This document shows, piece by piece, positions 43,059 through 51,412 of a DNA stretch of 64,000 bases (the first letter of the stretch is position 1; each line of letters starts with the position of its first letter). The DNA is from Gammaproteobacteria bacterium (GTDB lineage Bacteria; Gemmatimonadota; Gemmatimonadetes; Longimicrobiales; Gaopeijiaceae): contig JAPPJO010000118.1 in the NCBI GenBank assembly GCA_028820325.1, positions 33,499 to 97,498 on the forward strand, given 5' to 3'. The notes under the pieces are model-generated. The model did no database searches. It was not told the origin of the DNA and worked only from the letters and a program-made list of their open reading frames with translations. Position numbers and translations under genes: made by a program.

Positions 43059-45530
43059 CTACCCCAACTCCTCCAACACCCTTTCCGGCCGCAACGGCAG
43101 CCTCCGCATCCGCACCCCCGTCGCGTCGAAGATCGCGTTCGCAATCGCCGCCGGCACCGGCCGATGCGACGGCTCCCCCGCCCCGTAAGGCCGCAGATCC
43201 GGCCGGTCCGGGTTCGGGTCGCCGTTCACCATCACGACGTCGATCTGCTCGGGCGTGTCCATGTGCGTGAGGGTCGGATGGGTGCGCCAATCGACGCTGG
43301 TGACCTTCTCGCCGTCGAAGCGGACCTCCTCGTAAAGCGTCCGGCTGATCCCGTGCAGCAAGTTGCCCTGGATGGTGCTCTCGAGGCTGTTCGGGTTGAT
43401 CACCAGGCCGCAGTCGTGGGCGCACACCATGCGCCGGACCCACACCCGGCCGGTCTCACGGTCGACCTCGACCTCGGCGACCACGGCGATCGTGGTGCGG
43501 GCGCGATACGCGTACGCGATGCCCCGCCCCGTCAGCACGCGCCCGCTCCCCACCGTCCCGGGTGACGGGCGCGCGTCCCACCCGTACGCCTCCGCCGCGG
43601 CCTCGACCACCGCGATCGAGCGTGCTCGGCGGAAGGCCTCGTCGTCATCGGTCGTCCCGCGCAGCAGGCGCAGCCGGAACTCGATCGGATCGGCACCGGC
43701 GGCCGCGGCCAGCTCGTCGATGAACGACTCCCCGGCGAAGGTCGTCTGCGGGCCGTTGGGGTCGCGCAGGTTGCCGGTGCGGAGCGGCGTCTCGAACGCC
43801 AGCGGGAAGCGGACCGCCCGCGTCTCCTGGCGCCGGTTCGGGATGTGGTACATCTCGTCGGGGCCGCGCCCGCCGCCCGGAGACGGCCGCTCGGGCCGGA
43901 AGCCCATCAGTTGCGCGATCAGCACGGTGCGGGCCTGGTTGTATCCCACGTGCGCGTAGTTGGCGATCCGGCCGCGATAGTCCAGCGCGACCACGTTGCT
44001 GTCCGCGTCCAGCCCCCCGCGCAGGTCGATGGCGAACGCGGGGCCCTTCGTGTCCCACGCCGTCTCCTCGTGCCGCATCCACTGCACCCGCACCGGGCGG
44101 CCCAACTCCCTGGCCAGGTACGCGGCTTCGAAACCCGCGTCGTCCGCCGCCGTGCGCCCGTAGAGCTGGGGCCCGTCCATCCAGATCACCCGCACCTGCT
44201 CCGGATCCATCCCCAGGAACTCGGCGATCCCGGTCCGGTGGCTGTACGGCTTCATGTCGTTGGTGTAGATGGTCATCTGGCCATCCGAGGGGTCGGCCAG
44301 AGCGTGGGCGGGACCGATGGCGGTGTGCCCGTGGAAGGGGATGTCGTACGCGGCTTCGACAACGGTCGCGGCGCTCGCCAGCGCTCCGTCGGGGTCCCCC
44401 TGCGCCTGCGCCGCGCCGCGTCCACCCGAGCCCGGCACGCGCTCCGCGCTCCGCATGTAGTCGAAGAGATCGTCGGATGCCGGGAAGGGCGCCGTGGCGG
44501 GCTTCTCCCACTCGACCACGAGGCGTTCCGCGGCCTCGATCGCCTGCTCCTCGCGCTCGCACACCACCGCGACGTAGTTGCCCTCGCTCACCACGCGGAT
44601 GAAGCCCGGCAGGTCGCGCACCGACGACTCGTCGATGGCCGCGAGCGTCGCCCCCGCGAAGGGCGGGCGCACATTCCGGGCGTGCACCATGCCCGGAAGC
44701 CTCACGTCGACGGCCCACTCGAGCGACGCATCGACCTTCCCCGGGATGTCGTAGCGCGGGATCGACTGGCCGACCAGCTTCAGGTCCTGCACCGGCTTGA
44801 TGCTCGCGACACCGGTGGTCGCGTTGATGTTGCCCCCGGTCAGCGCGACATCGAAGCGCCCGCCGCCGATCAGCTCGCCGTAGGTGACCGTCCGCGCGGG
44901 ATCGTCGCGCAGCGAAATCACGCCCTCGCTCACGCTGAGTCCCTCCACGGGCACGCCGAAGCGTTCCGACGCCATCTCCAGCAGCACGCGCCGGGCCTCC
45001 GCCGCGATCCGGCGTCCAACCATGGCGTCGCGCTCGATCGCATCCGAACCCCCCGAGCCGCCCTGGTCCACGGTCATGTCGGTCCGGCCCATGACCACCG
45101 TCGCCTGATCGAAGGCGAGGTCGAGCTCGTCGCACATCATCTGCTGGGTGGCAGTCCCGGTCCCCTGCCCGCCATCGGTCTTGCCGACGTAGAAGGTCGC
45201 GGTGCCGTCCTCGTGCACGACCAGCCACGAGTCGAGCTGAAGGAAGTCCGGATCGGGATAGGAAGCCGGCTCGGAGGACTCGTCCCCGGCAGGCTCTGTC
45301 CCAAAGCCCCATCGGCCCGCCCCGGCTGCGCTCACGCCGCTCACCCCGAAGACGAACAGTCCCGAAGTCTTGAGAAAGTCGCGGCGGGATGTGGTTCCGC
45401 CCCAGCGCGCGAGCGCGTCGTCGAGCGCCGTGGGGACCTGACCGTTCACCCTTGCCCGGCCTGCGCGCTCATCGGGCTCGCCCTCTCCCTGCGTCCGTCC
45501 GTTTCGCGCATCGCGTCGCCCGCCGCTCAT
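43059..45530 (-). CDS. Xanthine-dehydrogenase-family molybdenum subunit (IorB-like), Tat-exported
   Basis: An 823-residue large subunit of a molybdenum hydroxylase. The N-terminus has a Tat signal, SRRDFLKTSGLFVFGVSG, at about residue 48, so the enzyme acts in the periplasm. Molybdopterin-binding motifs include GGQGTGTATQQMMCDEL, WMDGPQLYGRTAADDAGFEAAYLA and the active-site GAGEPSHRPVPAAIANAIFDATG, whose Glu is the general base of the family. This domain order resembles isoquinoline 1-oxidoreductase type enzymes, which pair with a small 2Fe-2S subunit and have no FAD subunit. The substrate is not determinable. It is coupled to the 2Fe-2S gene by ATGA. Confidence 0.92.
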   Translation of the reverse strand: MSGGRRDARNGRTQGEGEPDERAGRARVNGQVPTALDDALARWGGTTSRRDFLKTSGLFVFGVSGVSAAGAGRWGFGTEPAGDESSEPASYPDPDFLQLDSWLVVHEDGTATFYVGKTDGGQGTGTATQQMMCDELDLAFDQATVVMGRTDMTVDQGGSGGSDAIERDAMVGRRIAAEARRVLLEMASERFGVPVEGLSVSEGVISLRDDPARTVTYGELIGGGRFDVALTGGNINATTGVASIKPVQDLKLVGQSIPRYDIPGKVDASLEWAVDVRLPGMVHARNVRPPFAGATLAAIDESSVRDLPGFIRVVSEGNYVAVVCEREEQAIEAAERLVVEWEKPATAPFPASDDLFDYMRSAERVPGSGGRGAAQAQGDPDGALASAATVVEAAYDIPFHGHTAIGPAHALADPSDGQMTIYTNDMKPYSHRTGIAEFLGMDPEQVRVIWMDGPQLYGRTAADDAGFEAAYLARELGRPVRVQWMRHEETAWDTKGPAFAIDLRGGLDADSNVVALDYRGRIANYAHVGYNQARTVLIAQLMGFRPERPSPGGGRGPDEMYHIPNRRQETRAVRFPLAFETPLRTGNLRDPNGPQTTFAGESFIDELAAAAGADPIEFRLRLLRGTTDDDEAFRRARSIAVVEAAAEAYGWDARPSPGTVGSGRVLTGRGIAYAYRARTTIAVVAEVEVDRETGRVWVRRMVCAHDCGLVINPNSLESTIQGNLLHGISRTLYEEVRFDGEKVTSVDWRTHPTLTHMDTPEQIDVVMVNGDPNPDRPDLRPYGAGEPSHRPVPAAIANAIFDATGVRMRRLPLRPERVLEELG

Positions 45531-46003
45531 CGGTCCTCCCCTTCGGCCATCGCTTCCGCCGCGCGCTTCACCGCCGACTGGATCCGGTAGTAGGTCATGC
45601 AGCGGCAGAGCACGCGATTCATGCCCTCCCGGATCTCGTCATCGCTCGGGTTGGGACTGTAGCTCAGCAGCGCCGCGGCGGTTAGGATCTGCCCGTTCTG
45701 GCAGTACCCGCACTGCGGCACCTGCTCGTCGATCCACGCCTGCTGCACGGGATGCAACTCCCCGTTCTCGGGCAGTCCCTCCAGCGTCGTGATCTCGCCC
45801 GTCGAGCGCGACACCGGCCGGTTGCAGGACCGGATCGCGCGCCCATCCATCAGCACCGTGCACGTCCCGCACTGGGCCAGCCCACAGCCGAAGCGCGGTC
45901 CCCGCAATCCGAGATCGTTGCGAAGGACATACAACAGCGGCGTGGACGGATCGACATCGAGCGTATGCGTCTCCCCGTTTACCCTGAGCGTGATTTCGCT
46001 CAT
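45527..46003 (-). CDS. 2Fe-2S subunit of the molybdenum hydroxylase (IorA-like)
   Basis: A 158-residue iron-sulfur protein. The N-terminal plant-type ferredoxin site is FGCGLAQCGTCTVLMDGRAIRSC and the second cluster site is QCGYCQNGQILTAAALL ... RVLCRCMTYYRI, both standard for xanthine-dehydrogenase small subunits. It passes electrons from the Mo centre to an external acceptor, probably a cytochrome because no FAD subunit gene is present. ATG 46003 gives the usual MSEITLRVNG start. The protein has no Tat signal of its own and would be carried with the Mo subunit. It is divergent from the next BNR gene. Confidence 0.93.
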   Translation of the reverse strand: MSEITLRVNGETHTLDVDPSTPLLYVLRNDLGLRGPRFGCGLAQCGTCTVLMDGRAIRSCNRPVSRSTGEITTLEGLPENGELHPVQQAWIDEQVPQCGYCQNGQILTAAALLSYSPNPSDDEIREGMNRVLCRCMTYYRIQSAVKRAAEAMAEGEDR

Positions 46004-46182
46004 CGATGCATCCCCCTTCGAACGGAGGGCCTCGCGGGCCCGCAGGTCTCTCTCCACGGGCAAGTGTGCGATCCGAGCTCGCTGGCGGCAAGCGGATGCT
46101 CTGCGTACCTGATGACCGTGACCTGCCATGTTCGCGCTAGTGCCCCATATTGCGTCTGAAATGAGCACTGCTCCTGGAACGA

Positions 46183-46224
46183 TCCCCGCTGCTTCGAGGA
46201 CCCTCGATGAGGTGATATCGGGGA
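46183..46224 (+). other. Nested inverted repeat in the leader of the BNR gene
   Basis: TCCCCG at 46183-46188 pairs with CGGGGA at 46219-46224, and inside it TCGAG at 46194-46198 pairs with CTCGA at 46203-46207 with a 4-base loop. The outer stem ends 11 bases before the GGAGG ribosome site (46235-46239) of the BNR gene. It could be an RNA hairpin that affects translation, or a protein-binding site in the divergent promoter region. It is a pattern only; significance is unproven. Confidence 0.4.
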
Positions 46225-46243
46225 CCGCTGATTTGGAGGAATC

Positions 46244-49200
46244 ATGTTAGACCAAGTTTCCTCGTCGTTTATCTCACGCGTGAAGCGTCGAGGCCAAGTC
46301 TCGCGACGAGCATTGGGGCGAACGACCCTCCCACTGCTCGCCGCGATCTCCCTTGCCGCGGCGCCAGCTTCCCTCACTGCCCAGGACCCCATCTCCCTCC
46401 TCCCTCCCATGGAGTGGCGCTCGATCGGCCCGGACCGGGGCGGCCGCTCCATCGCGGTGGCGGGCCACGCCGACCGCCCCTTCGAGTACTACTTCGGCGC
46501 GACCGGCGGAGGGCTCTTCAAGACCACAGACGGAGGGTCCACCTGGACCCCCGTGACCGACGGCCAGGTCGGCAGCGCCTCGGTGGGCGCGGTCGCGATG
46601 GCGCCCTCCGACCCCGACATCGTCTACATCGGCATGGGCGAGGTGCAGTTGCGCGCCAACGTCCTTCAGGGAGACGGCGTCTACCGCTCCGACGACGCCG
46701 GAAAGAGCTGGCGGCACCTCGGCCTCGCCGACACCCACGCGATCGGGCGCATCCGCATTCATCCCACCGATCCCGACCGCGCCTACGTGGCGGCGCTCGG
46801 ACATCCCTTCGGGCCCAACTCCGAGCGCGGCGTCTTCCGCACCACGGACGGGGGCAGGACCTGGGAGAAGATCCTCTTCCGCGACGAGCGCACCGGGGCC
46901 GTCGACCTGGTCATGGATCCGAGCGATCCGGACGTCTTGTACGCCACGCTCTGGCAGGTGTACCGCAAGCCGTGGCGCCTGTGGAGCGGCGGCGAGGGGT
47001 CAGGGATCTTCAAGACCACCGACGGCGGCGACACCTGGAGCGAGATCACGCGCAATCCGGGCCTCCCGGACGGCGTGCTCGGCAAGGTCACGATCACCGT
47101 GTCCGGCGCGGATCCGGACCGGGTATGGGCAAACCTGGAAGCCGAGCGGGGCGGGCTCTACCGGTCCGACGACGGCGGCCGGACCTGGGAGTTCATCAAC
47201 GGCCACCGCGACATCTGGCAGCGCGCCTTCTACTTCCAGCGCCTGGAGGCGGACCCGGTCGACCGCAACACGCTCTACATCCTCAACTTCAGGCTCATGC
47301 GCTCGACCGACGGCGGGAAGACGCTCGAGAGCGTGCCCGAAACCCACGCCGACCATCACGACCTGTGGATAGATCCCACCAATCCCCTGCGCATGATCAA
47401 CGGGAACGACGGGGGCGGCGTGGTGACGGTGAACGGGGGCCGCACCTGGACCTCGATGCGGTATCCGACGGCGCAGATCTATCGCCTGACGACGACCTCG
47501 GACTTTCCCTACCACGTGTGCGGCGCGCAGCAGGACAACTCGACGGCGTGCGTGTCCTCCGAGCCGGGACATCTGCGCAATCCCCGCGCCCCGAGCACGG
47601 AGTGGATGTACGCAGTGGGCGGAGGCGAGATGGGCTACATCGCGCAGCATCCCGGCGATCCGGACATCTTCTACGCGGGCGCGACCAATACGCTGACCCG
47701 CTACGACCGGGGGACCGGCCTGGTCACCGACATCCAGCCCTGGCCCCGGATCGTCATGGGCGAGCCCGCTCGCGACATGCCCGAGCGATGGAACTGGACC
47801 TATCCCATCGCCGTGGCGCCGCAGCCGCCGCATGCGCTCTACGTCGGGTCGCAGCACCTGTGGCGATCCCTCGACGACGGCAAGTCATGGGCGAAGATCA
47901 GCCCGGATCTGACGCGCGCCGAACCGGAGACGCTCGACGATTCCGGCGGCCCCATCGTGAAGGACCAGGACGGGCCCGAGATCTACGGCACGCTGTACGC
48001 GATCACGCCTTCGCCGCATGAAGCGGGCACGATCTGGACGGGATCCGACGATGGGCTCGTGCACGTCTCGCGCGACGATGGTGGGACCTGGCGCGACGTG
48101 ACCCCTCCCGACATGCCGCCGCACACGCGCGTCATGACCGTGGAGGTGGCTCTGCACGCTCCCGCAACCGCGCTGGTGGCCGGGATCCGGTACGAGATGG
48201 ACGACCGTTCGCCGTACGCGTGGCGCACCGACGACTACGGCGCGAGCTGGACCCGCATCAGCGATGGCATTCCGGATGGCGCCTTCGTGCGCGTGGTACG
48301 GGAGGATCCGAAGCGCGCGGGACTCCTGTACGCCGGCACCGAGCACGGCGTGTTCGTGTCCTTCGATGGCGGCTCGAGCTGGAGCGACCTGTCGTTCGGG
48401 CTTCCGGACACGCCGGTCACGGGGCTTTCGGTCGAGGAGCGCGATCTGGTGATCAGCACCCATGGCCGCTCCTTCTGGGTGCTCGACGACATCGAGACGC
48501 TCCGGCAGTTGAGCGCGGATGTCGCTGCCGCGGACGTGCACCTCTTCCAGCCGGCCAACGCGATCCGGCGATCGGTCCCCGCGGTAATCGACTTCCGGGC
48601 AGGCCAGCCGGGGGCGGAGGGGCGGAGGGCGCGGCTCGACATCCTCACCGACGATGGGGAGCACGTGCGCACCCTGGTCGACGCAATCGTGGATTCGGGC
48701 ACGCAGCGGGCCCGCTGGAACCTCCGCTATCCGGGCGCGGTGACGTTCGACGGCATCGTCCTCGAGGGCGGCAACCCGGCCGTGGGCCCATGGGCCCCGC
48801 CGGGCCGCTACCGGGCCCGGCTCACCGTCGCCGGCATGACACGCGAAGCCACCTTTGACGTGCAGCCGGATCCAAGGCTCGGAGACGTCCCCGCCACCGC
48901 CTTCACCGACCAGTTCCGCCTGGCCATGGCGATCCGAGACGCCGAAAGCCGGGCGAACACGAGCGTGCTGCTGGCGCGCGACCTCCGCGCCCAGGCCGAC
49001 GCGATCGTCGCCCGGAGCGACGCCGACCTGAGGGACCTGGTGTCCCGCTTCACGGCAGGGATCGAGGCGGTCGCGGGAGAGCTCTACCAGCTCCGGAACC
49101 AGAGCCCGAAGGACAAGATCGCCTTCCCCATCAGGCTGAATGATCGCCTGACCGGCCTGCGCAGCCACCTGGAACGGGGCGACGGCACGCCCATCGACGC

Positions 49201-49354
49201 ATACCAAGCCGTCTTCGAGGAGCTGTCGGCGGAGCTGGAGGCGCACCTGCAAGACCTCGAGCGGATGCTCAGCGACCGTCTACCGCGCCTGAACCGGCGG
49301 CTGGAGGAAGCGGGACTACCGCAGATCGTCGTAAGGGAGGCACCGACCCGATGA
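46244..49354 (+). CDS. Exported BNR/sortilin-like repeat protein (intact paralogue)
   Basis: A 1036-residue exported protein with a signal peptide ending at SLTAQ. Repeated Asp-box motifs (SSDDAGKSW-type units such as TTDGGSTW, TTDGGRTW, SDDGGRTW, SFDGGSSW) mark two beta-propellers. The N-terminal core GPDRGGRSIAVAG ... FGATGGGLFKTTDGG matches the truncated gene at 36913. Unlike it, this copy has the complete C-terminal helical tail (KDKIAFPIRLNDRLTGL onward). GGAGG lies at normal spacing before ATG 46244. It overlaps the following lipoprotein gene by ATGA, so the two are likely co-expressed. Confidence 0.9.
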   Translation: MLDQVSSSFISRVKRRGQVSRRALGRTTLPLLAAISLAAAPASLTAQDPISLLPPMEWRSIGPDRGGRSIAVAGHADRPFEYYFGATGGGLFKTTDGGSTWTPVTDGQVGSASVGAVAMAPSDPDIVYIGMGEVQLRANVLQGDGVYRSDDAGKSWRHLGLADTHAIGRIRIHPTDPDRAYVAALGHPFGPNSERGVFRTTDGGRTWEKILFRDERTGAVDLVMDPSDPDVLYATLWQVYRKPWRLWSGGEGSGIFKTTDGGDTWSEITRNPGLPDGVLGKVTITVSGADPDRVWANLEAERGGLYRSDDGGRTWEFINGHRDIWQRAFYFQRLEADPVDRNTLYILNFRLMRSTDGGKTLESVPETHADHHDLWIDPTNPLRMINGNDGGGVVTVNGGRTWTSMRYPTAQIYRLTTTSDFPYHVCGAQQDNSTACVSSEPGHLRNPRAPSTEWMYAVGGGEMGYIAQHPGDPDIFYAGATNTLTRYDRGTGLVTDIQPWPRIVMGEPARDMPERWNWTYPIAVAPQPPHALYVGSQHLWRSLDDGKSWAKISPDLTRAEPETLDDSGGPIVKDQDGPEIYGTLYAITPSPHEAGTIWTGSDDGLVHVSRDDGGTWRDVTPPDMPPHTRVMTVEVALHAPATALVAGIRYEMDDRSPYAWRTDDYGASWTRISDGIPDGAFVRVVREDPKRAGLLYAGTEHGVFVSFDGGSSWSDLSFGLPDTPVTGLSVEERDLVISTHGRSFWVLDDIETLRQLSADVAAADVHLFQPANAIRRSVPAVIDFRAGQPGAEGRRARLDILTDDGEHVRTLVDAIVDSGTQRARWNLRYPGAVTFDGIVLEGGNPAVGPWAPPGRYRARLTVAGMTREATFDVQPDPRLGDVPATAFTDQFRLAMAIRDAESRANTSVLLARDLRAQADAIVARSDADLRDLVSRFTAGIEAVAGELYQLRNQSPKDKIAFPIRLNDRLTGLRSHLERGDGTPIDAYQAVFEELSAELEAHLQDLERMLSDRLPRLNRRLEEAGLPQIVVREAPTR

Positions 49355-50439
49355 GAATGAGGCGCGTCATTGCCCCGCTGGCTTCAATCATGGTCTTCTG
49401 CACGGCGTGCGAATCCGCTCCGGAGGCGGCGCCTGTGATGCTCATGGACCCGGTGGCCACCTCGGAAGCTCCTCTCACCGGCATCAACTCAATCGCCCTG
49501 GCCGACGAGACCACGGCGTGCGTGATCGAGTCCTACGAAGAGCGCATCCACTGCCTGGGCCGGGATGGGGAGGAAGTGGGCGCCTTCGGACGACCCGGCG
49601 AGGGTCCAGGCGAATTCCGTAGTCTGATGGAGGTCGTCGGCGGGCCGAACGGCACCATAGGTGCCATCGACTGGGGGTTGGCGCGAATGACCGTCTTTGA
49701 AACGACAGGCACGCGGGTCTCCGAAGTGAATCTGCCCTTCTTCGGGCCCTACCGGGCAACAGCGTCCTTCGATTCCGTCTTGTTCGGTTATGGAATGGCG
49801 AGTCGCTCCGGCGACCTCGCGACGGGGCTCCAGACGCTACACACGGGATTGGACCTTGCGTCCGGCGACATTCTTTGGGAGAGAGGCTATCCCGTCGATC
49901 TCTTGGAAACCGGATGCAACTGGGGGCCGTCGAGCGAGCTCAGCCTGGGTGTGCCCACGCCAACGGGTGGAATCGTCTTCCCCGCGTGCGGCGGATTGAT
50001 GATCCTTCTGGAGGACCGCGACGGCGATGCCGCCTCGCTGGTGGAGGCTCCCCTGTACGTCGAGGAGTTTCGAACCGAGGCGGAGGTGGACGCATTCGCG
50101 GCGCAGCAGCGGACGAGCATGTTCGGTTCCGAGGCCGCCGTTGAGAGATACCGGACGACGCCCCTCCGCTATAACGTCGGACGCCCGATCTTCGACGACC
50201 GCGACCGACTCTGGGTCCTCACGCGTCGATTTCACGAGGGGTTCTCGCATCTGGACATCTACGCGGGTACCCGGCTCATCGGCGTGGTGCAAGTGCGGGA
50301 TCGAGCGGTCGGTTTCGATCTGCGGGGTTCGACGCTTGTCATCCTGACAGACAGGCCCGTCGACCCCGAAGATCCCGACGGCTACCCTGACCGGGCCATC
50401 GACTGGTACGACATCGGCAAACTGGAGATCGGCCGGTAG
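49351..50439 (+). CDS. Propeller-type lipoprotein of unknown function
   Basis: A 362-residue lipoprotein. The N-terminus MRMRRVIAPLASIMVFCTACESA contains a lipobox (CTAC). The mature protein looks like a six-bladed beta-propeller: INSIALADETTACVIESYEERIHCLGRDGEEVGAFGRPGEGPGEFRSL is an NHL-like strand pair, typical of exported propellers in this type of genome. It is translated together with the BNR protein upstream through the overlapping ATGA. No catalytic residues are recognised; a binding role in the envelope is inferred. Confidence 0.8.
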   Translation: MRMRRVIAPLASIMVFCTACESAPEAAPVMLMDPVATSEAPLTGINSIALADETTACVIESYEERIHCLGRDGEEVGAFGRPGEGPGEFRSLMEVVGGPNGTIGAIDWGLARMTVFETTGTRVSEVNLPFFGPYRATASFDSVLFGYGMASRSGDLATGLQTLHTGLDLASGDILWERGYPVDLLETGCNWGPSSELSLGVPTPTGGIVFPACGGLMILLEDRDGDAASLVEAPLYVEEFRTEAEVDAFAAQQRTSMFGSEAAVERYRTTPLRYNVGRPIFDDRDRLWVLTRRFHEGFSHLDIYAGTRLIGVVQVRDRAVGFDLRGSTLVILTDRPVDPEDPDGYPDRAIDWYDIGKLEIGR

Positions 50440-50517
50440 GGGAGCCAACCCACCGCCCACGCTGCAATCCGGCCCGGCCCCACCCCGTCACGGGATCCTC
50501 TCCGGCGTACCGCCGTA

Positions 50518-50529
50518 CTCTCTAGAGAG
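50518..50529. repeat. 12-base perfect palindrome CTCTCTAGAGAG
   Basis: This perfect palindrome sits 40 bases before the nitrilase-family start in an otherwise plain 130-base gap. Such an element can be an operator half-site pair. There is only one copy seen here, so significance is low. Confidence 0.35.
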
Positions 50530-50569
50530 ACTGCCTCCTCTCCCCGCCAGCTGCCGGAAGCACCCCGCA

Positions 50570-51403
50570 TTGAACACCGAATCCCTCACGGTCGCCCTCA
50601 TCACCGACGTCTTTCCGACCCGGGCAGACGAAGAGCGGCTGCTCGATCATCTGCGGGAGGCGAAAGCGCGCGGCGCGAAGCTGGCGGTGCTGCCGGAGCT
50701 GCCGCTGAATCGCTGGGCGCCCCTGAGCCAGATTCCGTCTGAAGCCGACGCCGAGCCTCCGTACGGGCCCCGGGAGAGCGCGATGGCCGTGGCCGCGCGG
50801 GCGACCGGGCTGGCGGTGCTGGGCGGTGCGATCGTGCACAACCCGGCCACCGACCGCCGACACAACACTGCGGTGCTCTTCGGCGCCGACGGCGAAGAGC
50901 TGCTGCGTTACCGCAAGATCCACTTGCCCGACGAAGAGGGGTACTGGGAGGCGCATCACTACGATCCCGGCGGGGAGTTGCAGGCGCCGGCCGACGTGGG
51001 CGGATTCGGCATCGGGGTGCAGGTGTGCTCGGACGCCAACCGTCCTCAGGGGTGCAACGCGCTCGCCGCCATGGGCGCGGACGCCATCCTCCTGCCACGA
51101 GCCACGCCGGCGGAAACCTACCCGCGCTGGCGGCTGGTGCTGCGTGCCAACGCGGTCACCAGCTGCGCCTACGTGATTTCGGTGAACCGGCCCGGCACCC
51201 GGTCGCAGGGAGTCATCGGAGGGCCGTCGATGGTCGCGGGCCCGTCAGGCGAAGTGCTGCTCGAGACGCGTGATCCGGTAGCGACGATCACGCTGGAGAA
51301 GTCGGTCCTCGCGCGAGCCCGCAAGGAGTATCCCGGCTACCTGGATGTGCGCGCGGACGTCTACGCGCGCGCTTGGCAAGTTGCCCGGAAAGGCAGGGAC
51401 TGA
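50570..51403 (+). CDS. Carbon-nitrogen hydrolase (nitrilase superfamily)
   Basis: A 277-residue cytoplasmic hydrolase with the nitrilase-superfamily triad: Glu43 in LAVLPELPLN, Lys116 in LLRYRKIHLP and Cys153 in GIGVQVCSDANRP. The Cys attacks an amide or nitrile carbon. Motifs match amidase-type members more than true nitrilases. The start is a TTG at 50570, 11 bases after GGAAG; no better in-frame ATG is near the family's N-terminus. It faces away from the ALDH/creatininase/oxidoreductase genes, converging on ALDH, and may act in the same nitrogen-compound catabolism, but this is inference. Confidence 0.9.
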   Translation: MNTESLTVALITDVFPTRADEERLLDHLREAKARGAKLAVLPELPLNRWAPLSQIPSEADAEPPYGPRESAMAVAARATGLAVLGGAIVHNPATDRRHNTAVLFGADGEELLRYRKIHLPDEEGYWEAHHYDPGGELQAPADVGGFGIGVQVCSDANRPQGCNALAAMGADAILLPRATPAETYPRWRLVLRANAVTSCAYVISVNRPGTRSQGVIGGPSMVAGPSGEVLLETRDPVATITLEKSVLARARKEYPGYLDVRADVYARAWQVARKGRD

Positions 51404-51412
51404 GGTCCCGTC

